The notes beneath the pieces were generated by a model that was not told the DNA's origin, ran no database searches, and saw only the letters and a program-made list of their open reading frames with translations. The position numbers and the translations under genes are program-made. This document shows, in pieces, positions 44,897 to 56,294 of a DNA stretch of 64,000 bases. Source of the DNA: Cutaneotrichosporon cavernicola (Eukaryota > Basidiomycota > Tremellomycetes > Trichosporonales > Trichosporonaceae); contig NC_083395.1 of assembly GCF_030864355.1 (NCBI RefSeq), positions 1,240,001 through 1,304,000 of the forward strand, written 5' to 3'. Positions within the stretch are counted from its first letter, which is position 1, and each line of letters opens with the position of its first letter.

Positions 44897-45972
44897 TGTG
44901 ATTGATTAATGCGGGGGGTGGGGGGTGTAGGAGGGAATGTAGAGGTGTGGTGTTCTGCTCTCTTTGGAGCTTTTGAGACAACGAGATGAAGCTTGGTGCG
45001 ATTGGAGCAAACCCAGTGGGAGTTGATGTGGTATGGGGGGGGGGGGTGGGGTGGTGAGGACGGTGATGGATTGTCAGGGGTCTATTCCAAGTTGTATCAG
45101 TGAAATAATAATTGAGCTGGGGTTGTCAAAAAGAATCTAGCAAATACTACCGTATTCCATTTCAAAGATCTAAACCTACTACATTCTTGTTACCTCCACT
45201 CCCTTTTTGATCCCTTTTACTTTCAAAACTGACCTGTGCTTTATTGAAAACTTTGGTGAAAAATGAGACAAAAGTCGATGACGTGTAAATCACGTGAATA
45301 AAACGTGGACCACATGTTACTTGTTGGAGGTTTCGGAGGCATTTCATATGAATCCACCTTGATCACTAATCTCACTATTGTCGCGTGGTTTACGCGCGTC
45401 TCTGGATGGACGCGTTTGAGTGACTTTGTTGGGTTTGCGTAGGTTTCATGCCCTGATTATGACTCCAGGAATCACTGGAAACAATCCAAAGGTGTCGTCC
45501 TTGGACCTCGGTAGCATTGCATACCCAGCGTACGCAGCAGACACAGCATGTGCAACAGACCGTGTCACCCCTCCGAGACCACAGCAGTCCCAGTCCCAAG
45601 CAAACGTCAAACACTGGATCCCTGATCCTCACCCCTCCCTTTCAGTCGTGCCGCGACACGGGAAAGGAACAGACAACCTTATTACGACTAGAGTAGTCGT
45701 CTCATGCCGTTTTCGGTAGTTCCGCTATACATCGTCCAGTCAGAAACTCAAGTAAACTTGTTGTGTCCCCTCCAGAGCGCGTGTGGCAGTGTCGTTCCGC
45801 GGAGTGGCAGCGCGTCGACTTGCCAGTAGCTGGCGACCACCTTTTACGACTCGTCCGTAATAACAACAAGGTCTCGAGCTGTTTCTCACCACCGCTTTTC
45901 TATTCAACCACAGGCCAACCCCGGCCCCAACTCCACTCACGCTCGTTACCCACACTCGTTTTCACGTTCGTT
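44897..45972. other. divergent intergenic region, SSE1 promoter side
   Basis: This 1.1-kb stretch separates two outward-facing genes. A 12-G run lies at 45035-45046 in the SSE1 promoter, and an AGGGG (STRE-like) site sits near 45074. The part from about 45090 to 45400 is AT-rich. No clear heat-shock element array was found. No further gene is seen. Confidence 0.5.
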
Positions 45973-46833
45973 ATGCGCATCACCGCCCTCCTTGCTCTCC
46001 TCCCCATCGTCGCGCTCGCCGAGCACGTCGCGCCTCGCGGCAATGGCGGGGGCCCTGGCCCGTATAACCCTCACTATCGTCCCGGGACTGGTCCTCAGCG
46101 CTGGGCCAACACCCGTAAGCGCGGCGGTGAGCACCACGGCGATGGCAAGAAGAAGTGTAAGCCTCGCCCGAAGCCCCAGCATGGAGGCGGTGAGCCTCCC
46201 AAGAACGCGGGCGAGCAGGACCAGCCGCAGGACCAGCCGCAGGACCAGCCGCAGGACCAGCCGCAGGACCAACAGCCCTCCCACACTGACGAGTCGCCTT
46301 CCCAGACGGAGACCACTCCGGCCTCAGCCGAGTCGCCTTCCCAGACGGAGACCACTCCGGCCTCGGCCGAGTCGACGCCACCTCCGGCCGAGGAGACGCC
46401 ATCTCCGGAGGACGACAAACCCCAGGACACTCCAGGTGGCGAGACGTACACGGCGAAACGTTCGACGTGGTACGACCCTCCTGCGAGCGGGCAGCCCGGC
46501 GCGTGCGGCAAGGACCACACCAAGGACGACAGGATCATTGCCGTCCACCAGGACTTCTTCGACCACTACCAGGGTGCGGTGTCAGGCAACTCGTACGCCA
46601 ACCCTCTGTGTGGCAAGAAGGTCCTCCTCGAGTGTAAGTGGCCTTGATGCAGGTGGTTGACGTCAGTTAACGGTGCGTCCATGGAGGTGACCATCGAGGA
46701 CACGTGCCCAACTTGCTTTGACAAGCACGATCTGGACCTCACCGCCGCCGTCTTTGATGAGCTCCACAAGAAGAGCCCCACCCCGGAAAACTCTGGCGAG
46801 CTGGACGGCGTCAAGTGGACTATCCTGGGCTAA
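45973..46833 (+). CDS. secreted RlpA-like double-psi beta-barrel protein
   Basis: An extracellular or wall-associated expansin-like protein. It has a signal peptide (MRITALLALLPIVALA), a basic Gly/Pro/Lys-rich segment, a QDQP repeat block, a duplicated SPSQTETTPASAE unit, then a C-terminal domain of about 120 residues. That domain starts RSTWYDPPASGQPGACGKDH and, after one 35-nt-scale intron joining VLLEF to NGASMEV, includes TIEDTCPTCFDKHDLDLTAA and ends GVKWTILG. The GACG motif, paired cysteines and the CPTC/DLDLT segment match the RlpA/DPBB fold found in basidiomycete secreted proteins. No carbohydrate-binding module is attached. Substrate or enzymatic activity is unknown. Confidence 0.85.
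46216..46371. repeat. coding tandem repeats (12-bp QDQP units and 39-bp duplication)
   Basis: Four exact CAGGACCAGCCG units plus a degenerate fifth (46216-46275) encode QDQP. A 39-bp unit (46294-46332 and 46333-46371) repeats SPSQTETTPASAE almost exactly. Both are in frame in the linker of the secreted barrel protein and are likely length-variable. Confidence 0.93.
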
Positions 46834-47139
46834 GACGACATTGGTCGCTGACGTTTTGTCATGCCACTGGTCGTTGATCGTTCATCTCCGGCTCATTTCC
46901 GTAACGCCTTTTCTTCGCTGCATGCACACTCGCTGGCGGGTGCGCTCCTGTCTTTATGAATCTTCCTTGCCCCTCGTCGAGTTAGTACGTACGTCAGTGC
47001 GTCAGCGCCAACATCTTGGTTGCACTCGGAGCCAGACCCCCTACAGTACATATTACACTCGGTTGGATGAGATGATCAGCACACTCAGTCACTCGCCACT
47101 CGCACAAACGTGATCAGGTTCATCCCCCTCGGCTAAGTG
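46834..47139. other. convergent intergenic region
   Basis: The 3' flanks of the secreted barrel gene and of MPO1 meet here. No gene or repeat was recognised. Confidence 0.55.
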
Positions 47140-48204
47140 CTACTGTACCTTCTTGCTCTTCTCGCGCTTCTCCTTGTTCATGGCCACGATCCGCTGGCTC
47201 GCGAGGTTCCGGATACGCTTGTGCAGCGACGGCCGCCAGTTGAAGAGGAAGAAGAGCGCCTCGATGTGGACGAAGAATGGGGCGGTGACGAGTGCTGGGG
47301 TCAGCCCTGCTTCTCTTCCTACTCACCCTGCGTGAGGTTGTCGAACAGCGCCGGCGCGCGGCCCTCGTACACAAAGTGGCCGAGGAACTGCCAGAACCAG
47401 CCATTGAAAAAGACGGCCAGGCCGAAGGGAAGCGCGCTGGCTTCTGGGCCGAACGCGTACCGCCACGGCAACCACTCGGGCACATGGTTCACGAGGTGGG
47501 TGGCGGTGAGGTACATCGTCGTCATGATGGGGAGGTAGGTCACGCCGACGACCTCGTTCAGGATGATGTACCAGATCTGGAACACGAGCGCTAGTACCAT
47601 CGCTCCGTTCGGCCGGAAGGTAAAGATTGACCCAAGGTCAATGTAGGTGAAGCCCGGGAAGTTGAAGAACGCGAGGAGGATGAGCGAGGACCTGGAGTCA
47701 GCTTAGAACGAGGCATGTTGAGGCGTCGCGTGGCGGAGCATAACCGCGCAGTGTGAGGAGGAGCAGCAGCAGCAAGGCGTAGCCTCGTGAAACCGTCCAG
47801 TATTCGATCTCGAGAAGCCTCCACTGCCGTCACATGCCTCAATGTGCGAAGCATCGTGTGGGCTCTGGGCTCGGGGCCCGGACGCCCAGTGGAGATCACT
47901 CACCACAGAATCTGGGGGATGAAGATAAAGTGGATGAGCTGGTTGGTCTTGTTCGAGTGGTAGGACATGTAGAACGCGAGCTGGCGTTAGCTTGTGAATG
48001 GCTAGCTGTGAATGTTGGGGAAGGGGGGGGGGGAGGGGAATAGAGAGTCATGAAACGCAGAGATGATGTGCTGGGACAGCTGCGAGTCCAGGAGCGAGAT
48101 CGACGACCTACCTCCTTCTCCATCGACTCGCTGGTGCCATCGTCGTCGTCGTCGTCGTCGACGTGGGCTTGAACGGCCTTGTGCTTTGACACGGTCTCGG
48201 CCAT
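47140..48204 (-). CDS. MPO1: MPO1-like (DUF962) phytosphingosine-metabolism dioxygenase
   Basis: Yeast Mpo1 is an Fe(II)-dependent ER-membrane dioxygenase that alpha-oxidises 2-hydroxypalmitate in phytosphingosine breakdown. The product starts MAETVSKHKAVQAHV, then a DDDDDDD run. After an intron that contains an 11-G run (48023-48033) come the family motifs FYMSYHSNKTNQLIHFIFIP and, further on, LGHFVYEGRAPALFDNLTQ and APFFVHIEALFFL. The conserved histidines of YHSNxxNxxIH and GH are present. Several hydrophobic segments between them fit four or so transmembrane helices. At least three introns interrupt the gene. The C-terminus is Lys-rich (NKEKREKSKKVQ). The acidic N-terminal run is not typical of the family. 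Confidence 0.88.
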
Positions 48205-48426
48205 TGTAGTGAGTGTGTGAGTGATCAAGTGGCAAGTGGTCAGATATACAGTGCGATTGATGACGGATGGATATGGGTGGGCTGATAGGAAAGGGTTGCA
48301 TGACGAATGCCGCCAGACCGGTGTGGTCATAGCCGACCTCTGCCCCACTCCAACTCTCTTCCTACTCAACTGCCGAATTGCTGCAGGGTAATCAATTGCA
48401 TCTACAGTACTGCTTATCTACACTGC

Positions 48427-49522
48427 CTAGCGTCCAACAAGCTTCATGTGGAAGTCGCTGTACCGGTTTCCAGCAGGCTTGGCCTCCTCGATGAGTTTGC
48501 GGATCTCGGCCTCCTCCTCAGCGCTCAAGACGACATTACGCGCGGCAAAGTTCTCATCAACTCGCGAGGACGTCTTGGTGCCGGGGATAGGGATTGCTCC
48601 CTGTGCCATAACCCAGGCCAAAGAAAGCTGCGCCGGCGTGCATCCCTTCTTCTCGGCCAGGCTTACGAACGCATCAACCAGCTTGAGGTTGGCTGGGAGA
48701 TGCTCGTTGTCGAAGCGGGGAATAGTCTTTCGGATGTCCCCCTCCTTGAAGTCTGCTGTCGAACGGATCGAACCCGTAAGGACGCCCTTGCCGAGTGGGC
48801 TGAAGGCAATGATGGTCACGCCGAGCTCCTTTGCCGTCGCTATGAGGCCGGACTGCTCGTGGTCTGTGAACCAGGGCGAGTACTCGATCTGGAGCGCGTC
48901 AATGTGCGCGACTGAGGTTAGCATAAGCTTGGAATCGAGTGGCTGGCACCCTTCCGAGACGTTCCCACTCTAGACTCACTAGCACACGCCTTACGCAGGG
49001 TGTCGGCACCGCACTCGCTCAATCCGATGTACTTGGTCTTGCCCTGGTCTTTGAGCTTCTGGAGCGCGCCGATGCTCTCCTCTAGTGGCGTGGTTGGGTC
49101 CATGCGGTGGAGGTAGTACAGGTCGGGATAGGAGCCGAGGCGCTCGCGCGTCTTCTCAATGTAGCTCGCAATGTGCTCTGCCTTGTTGGTTGGGTTCATT
49201 GAGAATTCGGTTCCGGGAGGGGGCTCGATGTCGAAGCCACATTTGCTCGCGATGAAGAGCTTATCACGGCAGTTGTTCTCCTTGATGAACTGGCCCAGGA
49301 GCGTCTCGTTGTGCCCCTTGCCGTAGACTACTGCCGTGTCCCAGAACGTGCAGCCGATGTCAAGGGTGTGCTTGAGCGTCTTCATAGAGGTCGCCTCGTC
49401 GGCGGGACCGTAGCCTTGGGAGAGGCCCATGGCACTGATGTCAGCTGGCGAAGTCGTTGTGGCACTTACCCGAAGCCCGGGACGGGCACCTGGATGTCCT
49501 GGAAGGCAAGAGTCTTCGGCAT
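48427..49522 (-). CDS. aldo/keto reductase
   Basis: NADPH-dependent reductase of the AKR superfamily, closest in pattern to the AKR13/YakC-like and pyridoxal reductase branch. The first exon reads [18 protein letters not shown] and is joined by a short intron to AMGLSQGYG. The catalytic tetrad is present: Asp and Tyr in [14 protein letters not shown], Lys in LFIASKCGF and His in LYYLHRMDP. Later motifs are [41 protein letters not shown] and [15 protein letters not shown], the NADP-binding end. About 330 residues in three exons. The natural substrate cannot be told. The neighbouring MPO1 gene is on the same strand 222 bp downstream, with no sign of co-regulation. Confidence 0.93.
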
Positions 49523-49768
49523 TGTGGTTCAAGTTGAGTGTGCGAGACTAAGGTGAGAGTGAGTGATGCTGTTGAGAGCTGCTGAGAGATAGAGGGGAAG
49601 AGCAGCCTGCAGCCCGTCTTTAAGTATCACGCTCTCGGTTCCGTACTCCCATGACATGGTGACATCTCTGGTGGAGGTGGAGGCCGGAGAATCCCCGCCC
49701 AACCTCACCGGTCGCCGGTGACCGGTTCTTTGCTGTAACTACAACCTCGCCGGTGGGTACATTGCGCC

Positions 49769-51150
49769 TTACAGGACCACCGGCGGCCCAGACTTCGGGC
49801 CCGAATACGCACGAGCGCGCATGGGGTGGCACGGCGGCGGTGGAGGCGGCGTCGTGGGCCATTGTGCCAGCGTCATGTCCCGAAACTGCTGGGCGGCAGA
49901 TGGGCCCCACATGTCTTCAACCGAAGCCAGTGTGCGCAGGCTGGGCGCACTATACGCCGAGTTGCGGGTCATCATACTCTCCCGCTCCTCTGGAACCGGA
50001 GACAGAGAGCGGTGTGTATGCGTGAAGACTGTGTCGAATTCAAGCTGGGGAGCTATGGCACCGAATGAGGAGGTGGAGCTGAAGTGAGCAAGCAAGCACA
50101 ACGAGAGGTCAAGTGTCCCTTCAGAGCGGACATTGCAAGCGAAGTGGGTTAGAGCCGGAGAGGCGAGGGGGAAGTGGAGGAGCAGGATGTCTGGCAGTGG
50201 TGGAGTGGTGGAGGGGGGACAAGGTGGAGGACGGTGAGGTCATGGTGGAGGCCGGCAACCTCGGACATCTCGGAAGACATCCCGTCGCCACAAATACAGT
50301 CTGCAAGAATCTCCCTCCCGTTAATACCGCTATGAACGCACCTTGCGTCGTCCTCGTACTCTTCCTCGTCAGGTGGGCCAACACACACGCCATCACCGAC
50401 CTCGTGGCGCGGTGGGAGAGGAGGCGGACCGCGCGAATCGGGGCTCCCACTCGACCTGCTAGGCGAGTATGGTGGGAGTGTGCTGATGTGTGTGCCGCTA
50501 CTCTGTCCGTCGGTCGCGGTGCTATTGACGCTCTTCAAGCTCCCTTTAGCCTTGACCTCGCGAACAGGTACTGGCGCAGGCTCCAGGACGGGGACCGAGC
50601 GCTTCTTGCGTTTGTAGATGCGATAGGCCTGGTGTGAGTGGGCGTGCGTCAGAAATAGGGATCGCAGCGAGAGAGTGGACACGGCGAGGAAGCAGAAAAA
50701 GAGGGAGGGTGCAGAGTCACAGAGTGTGTCGCCGAGGCGAGGACTAGAGGTGTTCGTGAGACGAGCAAGGTCGCACATGTCTGGCGGGCGGAGCTCGATT
50801 GCCCCTTTCCCGCCCCTTTCCCGCTCTCAAAGGGTGCCAATGTCGCCAAGCCGACTTACCACGAACACCAGCAGACCAAGAACCACTACGGCGACCGGCA
50901 CCGCGATGGCAAGGATGAGGGTGAGTTTGTCCTTTCCCCCAGACTGGGCGGATCTCGATGGGGCAGCATGCCGCTCCGCCGCGCACGCTGGCTGCGATGG
51001 GTCACAGCTCGCACAGTTAGGGCAGTTGACTGCGATCGCGCCGTCAAGAGGGACGAGGGGCATGGTGGGCAAGCTTGTGGGCTTGCGGGTTTTCGAGCCT
51101 GTGAGAAGGCGGGGGGAAGGGGAAAGAGGGCGGGAGGGCTCGGCCCTCAA
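49769..51150 (-). CDS. hypothetical single-pass membrane protein with Cys-rich ectodomain
   Basis: No family recognised. Exon 1 (from 51150) encodes a short N-terminus with a cysteine cluster (VNCPNCASCDPSQPAC) just before one transmembrane helix (LTLILAIAVPVAVVVLGLLV). After an intron of some 230 nt, exon 2 starts AYRIYKRKKRS, a stop-transfer basic patch, then a Ser/Pro-rich tail with an SH3-type PPPLPPR motif and an acidic EEEYEDDA stretch. After a further intron of about 270 nt the last exon reads SFGAIAPQLEFDTVFTHTHR and ends in a Pro-rich tail. No signal peptide precedes the helix, so it would be a type III anchor. Exon 2 may extend further; the last intron is my inference. TATAAA lies on its strand at 51360-51355. 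Confidence 0.6.
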
Positions 51151-51899
51151 GGGGGTATAGGCCTCTGGCGCAGACGACGAAAGGTAGTAATGTGGCGGAG
51201 TCGGAATTGTGAGGGAGAGGAGTGGAGAAGAGGGGAGCGTGTACGGACAACGAACGGTCGAGTGATGAAGGAAGGAGACAGTGACGAGCGGATAATCGCG
51301 GACGAGTGGAATTGAATCATCGTTAAGAGGTGGTGCGAGAGCACAGACCCATCCTTTATACTGGCAAGTCCTTGATATCCCTCACGCCCACGCCTTCACT
51401 TACCCCGGATTTTTACAATGCAAACGCGTGCTTGTTCACATTCTCCAATACCCATACCTCTATTCAAGGATGCATACTTGTAGGCCCCATGGGCAGGAGC
51501 AGGCCCCAGCCAACAACAGTTTGTCCCATGTGGGGTGCGCCACATACCGCTAGCAAGCGCGAAACAATGGTGAACCCTCGAATATGCATGTGAGGGGACA
51601 CCATGCCAAGGCAACCTCTCAACAGCGGTACTTCTGTTTCTGGGACACATACATACTTACTACGGAAGAGAAGCCTGGATCCGTCGCTGGAATGGAAGAC
51701 TCAAATATCAACAACGCACAGCTGTGCTAGATGTGCACGCCCGGAATACACAGGGTAAGAGAATTGCCATATCATCGGTCAACAATGCCAAATGCAGATG
51801 CACAATGCTACGGTCATGCTACGATGAGATTCTATGGTACTGCGAGGAAAGAACGCGGTGGGTCTCTATTTTGGGATGCTTCTTGCTTGCGTGCTTGGA
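51151..51899. other. intergenic region
   Basis: This holds the promoter of the membrane-protein gene, including a TATAAA on the minus strand (51360-51355), about 200 bp before the ATG, and then the 3' flank of the PNUTS-like gene. No further gene is seen. Confidence 0.5.
51355..51360 (-). promoter_or_regulatory. TATAAA box of the membrane-protein gene
   Basis: TATAAAGG on the minus strand lies about 205 bp upstream of the predicted start at 51150, with a GC-rich stretch around it. Position and strand fit a core promoter with a long leader; not proven. Confidence 0.4.
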
Positions 51900-54800
51900 C
51901 TACCTGCGCTCATGGAGGAACGTGCACGTCTCGCCTTGCTTGCAATCGCCTATGAGCCAGAACTTGCACGGTCTCGTGCGGTACGGTGCGCCTGGGCGGC
52001 CGGCAGCGCCCCACTGTCCCCGCCCGCCCTGAGACGGCCGTGCAGGCTGGGGAATAAAGCCAGGTGCGCGCGACTGGTCCCAGCGGCTTCCCGAGGTCTG
52101 GGGCGTGTAGCCCTGTTGCTGTGCGTTGGAGCCTTGCGAGCCGTAGTTTTGGGACTGGGACTGGGACTGGGACTGGTAGCTCTGACCCTGGTAGCTCGAA
52201 GACTGGCCCTGCGGCTGGAAGCTTGAGGACTGGTAGGACGATTGCGTGGGCTGGTAGCCGTAGCCGTGGTTCTGGTTCTGGTTGTAGTCGTAACCATAAG
52301 AGGAGGGTGGGGTGGCTTGAACCGGCACGGTAGGCGCCGCAGGCGTCAAGTTCGGGAGGTTGAGCTTGCTCAGGAGGTCGGAAACCGAGTTGGCGGCGAT
52401 GGGCGCGGCGGGTGTTGGAACAGGCGGGGCGTCCGCCGGTGCGGGACTGCCTGGGTAGTGGCGCCGCATGTTCATCTGGATAGTTGTGGCGTCTTGTACA
52501 ACTGTGCGCACGCTAATATCGTCGGGAGTGATAGGCTCCTGGCCAGGCACGTAAGAGCTCGCGAGAATGGCGCGTTCGCGGGCCTCCTGAGCCTCCGCCT
52601 CGGGAGAAGGCTGCGTGAGACCGATCTCTGGCGCGTCGTACGGCGCTGGTCCCGCCCAGTCCATTGCGACCTCTACTTCGTCGTACACCCGGTGGTGCAT
52701 GACGTTGCCCTCGGCACGGTTCATGTCCTGCATCGACCGGCCAGCCGCACCTTCTTCCATTCTCCACGGCGCCGGCTCCAGCTCGTGCGCCGCCTCGACA
52801 AACTCGCGGACGGCGACAAGCGGCCGTTCGCCCGCAGGGTTGTAGCCCGGAGCGTTGTCCACCCAACGCACAGTGTGTCCCTTGCGGTTGACCTTTTCCT
52901 TCTTCGGCTCAGGACGCAGATCAGGCTTATTGTCCTTCATGGGGGACGGGGACACTGGGCCGTTCTTCAGCCGGCTCATAGTGCTCGCGAGTAGAGAGCC
53001 ACCCGGCGGGCGCGCTGGGCCGGCCGGAGCGTTGGGCGTCTGTAAGGGTGCTGGACGCTTCTTGATCGCAGGCATACCACGCAGGTTCGGGATCTTCGGC
53101 TTCGTGTCCGTCTTTGGCGGGCCAGAGAAGAACGACATACTCGACGGCTTGCCCACGGATGGCTTCACGTCAGGCTTGGCACCTGGTCGGGTAGGTGGCT
53201 TGACACCTGGTTTCGCCATAGGCTTCATCGTGGGCTTTACATCGGGCTTGATGGCGGTCTTGCGCTTCTTGGCGGTGCGTTCATCCTCGGACGACGAGTC
53301 GTCGTCGTCGCTGAGGCGCCGGCCCTTGCGCATCAAGTCGTCCTGGACGTAGTTGAAGTAGCGGTTGTACGCGCGCTCGATTGTGGGCATCGTCTGGAGG
53401 CCTGACACGTTAGCGCAGCTCGAATCAACACCAATGCACTAACCTGCTTCTTCCGACTTGTCGCGTAGCTGCGCCGTCAACTCCTTCACATTAAACTCTT
53501 CTATCAAGTCCACAGGCATATTCGTGCGGGCGAGGATATTGAACATGTTTGCGATACCAAGCTCATATGTCTTGGGGTCCGCGATCATGAGCTTGACCCA
53601 GCGCACAAGAACCTCGGTGTAGTACTCGTCGTCTGCCAGCTTGCGAAGATACGTGTTCGAGACACCCTGCTGAAGGGCGTCGAGGACCAGGAGGAGCTGT
53701 TGTGGAGTTGGTTTGAAGAGAGGTCGACTCTCCGTGTCATCATCCTCCTCTCGACGGCTACGGAAATACTTGAAAAGCAGCCCAGGTCGCTCGCGCTGCA
53801 GCGAGCCGGCGGTGAGGAGAGGTGCGAGTGACCCGAGTTCAGGGTTGTTGGGTATGGCGGGCCCAGACCATGTATGCTTGCTTGATGACGCCGCCGCAGA
53901 TACTGGACGCTTGGCGGGACGTTGAGGAGCTTGGTAAAAGGAGGAAGAGTCGGCAACCTCTGCCGAACTCACGCGAGGAGGGATGAAGTCTGGGGACACG
54001 CGCGGGACGGCCACGGCACGGCTAACGGTGTCAACCACTGCAATGGGTCGTGCGGCCTGCGCGGTATGTCCCTTTCCAAGATTGTCAAACGGCGATGGTT
54101 CCTCATCCTGTAAAAGTCGGTCACGTGCTGGCGACTTTGGGCTGTTGTCGCCAGGAAGGTCGACCACAGCAAGCGGGGCATTGGGAGCAACGTGCTGGTA
54201 AGAAGGCGCATACGGGTTTGGCCACATGAGCGTAGAGGTTGAGGCAACTGGTTGGTACTGGGGCTGAGGCTGCATGTGCTGGGGCTGAGGCTGCATATGC
54301 TGGGGCTGGGGCTGCATATGCTGGGGCTGAAGGTGCATCTGCTGGGGCTCAAGGTGCATCGGGTGCGATATCGTACCATTTGAGAACTGAACGCCACCAC
54401 TGGGGCCAGCAAGCGCGTTGCCGTAAACCTGACCCTGGTGCACCTGGTTAACCTGCATGTTTATAGGCTTGGACTGGATGGTGTTCATGTTGACGAAGCC
54501 TGTTTCTTGTTGGATCGTGGGCTGTTGTTGCTGGTACGCGTTCTGGGTGACCATGTTGTCTATTACGTCAGCGAGTGCCACAAAGGAAGAAAGAGGAGCG
54601 GGAGCAAATGGGGGAAGGGGGATTGAACAGGCACGGAAAGGGGGAAAAAATAGGCATGACGTGGCGTTGAGGATCTGGAGAAAGGCGTGCCAAAATGGCA
54701 TGACGTGTCTCAGGGTGGAACCAATTAAGCCGTCGAGCTCGATCCGGATATTCAGAGACAAAGTGGCTTGCGATTGGAATGGGGTTGGGCGGTAGTTGGT

Positions 54801-55700
54801 ACCACAATAGCTTTTCAAAGGCAGAGCGCATAGATGCCCAATGCCTTTGACAAAAGACTAAAGCAATGGCCATTACTCAGTAGAGCGCAACAAACTCCGA
54901 CCTAGAGGCACGAGCCGTCGTCACCCACCACCCACCACCCCTTGACAGTGTACACACCATAGTGGTACACCGCATCCCGCAGCATTATCGCCTCAAGCCT
55001 GCAATGTCTCTCACAGCCTCCATGCCCGTGCCCGTGCCCGTGCCCGCGCCCAAGCCATGCTGGTTGCCACAGATCCAAGACAGACCTGGACATACGTCCA
55101 AGGGTTCTCGGCCACAAGTGTCCGCTCCCGTTCTCGCAAGCCTGTGGCTGCATTCTGGTAGTGTTCTCAAACGTAATGCCATGTTCATACTTTCCCATGC
55201 CTCATTCCAAAGGCAGATTCGATGCCTTATTTGCATAGACCCCAAGGGTCCATGACACTTACTGTACAGCCCTGGTGCAATGCTGGATGGCTGCGCTTGT
55301 TGCTGTTGCGGCGGTTGAAACAAGACTGGTTGAGCTTGAGCTTGAGTGGTTGGCGCTTGAGCTACGTTAAACATCCCAGGGTTCTGGGCAGCTTGCAGTG
55401 CAACTGCTTCCGACATGCCCTTTAGGACGTTGGATCTCCAGCGGACCCACTCCTGTTGTGATTGGTTTTGCAGTGGAGGGTGGTCGTTTAGTTGCTGCTG
55501 CAGCCACGCGGCGAGATGCGGCACGTGCCTGTCGGTGGCAAGTGTGGTTTTGGGGCGAGGTAGAGGCGAGAGTGACGAAACGGAGGAGAGTGTTCAAGAG
55601 TTGATGTGCGTGGGAGGGGCGCGTAAGTTGTAGGGCACACAGACTAGATGGATGATGCGTACGCGTACTGCTGTGGCAACGATCCAAAGTTGCTGGCCAT
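51900..55700 (-). CDS. PNUTS-like PP1 regulatory protein with TFIIS-N and CCCH domains
   Basis: Resembles PNUTS/PPP1R10 and fission-yeast Ppn1, which recruit PP1 to the cleavage-polyadenylation and Pol II termination machinery. The first exon starts MASNFGSLPQQ at 55700. The second gives HVPHLAAWLQQQLNDHPPLQ and KGMSEAVALQAAQNPGMFNV. A 703-nt intron follows (55262-54560). The next exon has a Met/Gln/Pro-rich stretch, then a TFIIS-N-like bundle: LLLVLDALQQGVSNTYLRKL and YELGIANMFNILARTNMPVD. The last exon has KGHTVRWVDN, an RVxF-type PP1 docking motif like the TVTW of PNUTS, a Gln/Ser/Tyr-rich region, and a C-terminal CCCH finger, CKFWLIGDCKQGETCTFLH. Domain order matches PNUTS. Confidence 0.78.
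54560..55262 (-). other. 703-nt intron of the PNUTS-like gene
   Basis: Starts GTAAGT and ends TAATAG on the minus strand, joining GLY/N to NMVTQNAY in frame. Most introns here are 30-50 nt, so it is exceptional. It contains a GTGCCC repeat (plus strand, near 55025-55050). No snoRNA boxes were found by eye. Confidence 0.7.
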
Positions 55701-56294
55701 GCGTTGAGACAATAGAGGAGAGAATGAGGTTTCGCCGACTGGGGGAACTAGACCACCAAGGTCACGTCTGGGGAGGAACAAAACTACAGACGGGCACGAG
55801 ACCAACTGTACACGTTGTTGCACCTGCACACTAAGAGGGACAACTGTTGCGCTAATAGCAACAGTGTCTCAGCGATAGGGGAGTGAAGATAAGACGTGTG
55901 AAGAGTGGGAAGAGTGAGTGAGTGAGTTGAAGTTGAATCAAGTAAATGGTGATGGTGATCTGATGAGTCAACTCACAATTGCATCAACCCTGAGAGTCTA
56001 TGGGTGAGACCTTCCTTGGGTGATTACCCTTAAGCCAATAAGCGCGGCGACTTGGCTGTGGCACTTCTGATCCCGCACCTTGGCTCATTCGCCAAGAATC
56101 ACTAAGCACTCGACCAAAGGCCACGTGCTACTTTGACCTCCACCCAAGTTGATCGTCACTCCTTCTGTCCACGCGCCGTTCCAAGTCTCCACCATCGCCG
56201 CCCATATGACAAGAGGGACCTCGTCCAACTTTGGCCCACAGACTCTCATCTCTCTATACTCGCATTCCACTACAATAACAAGGCGGGGCCTGCC
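55701..56294. promoter_or_regulatory. divergent promoter of PNUTS-like and CLC genes
   Basis: Outward-facing start codons are 594 bp apart. There is a GAGTGAGTGAGTGAG run near 55912-55928. The half nearest the CLC gene has CCACC-rich elements. No defined factor site can be named. Confidence 0.5.

Noticed and set aside
44900..45250. heat-shock elements in the SSE1 promoter
   Set aside because: Single GAA and TTC triplets occur, but I could not find three correctly spaced inverted units.
54560..55262. snoRNA inside the long PNUTS-like intron
   Set aside because: No C box (RUGAUGA) with a D box (CUGA) was found on the coding strand by eye.
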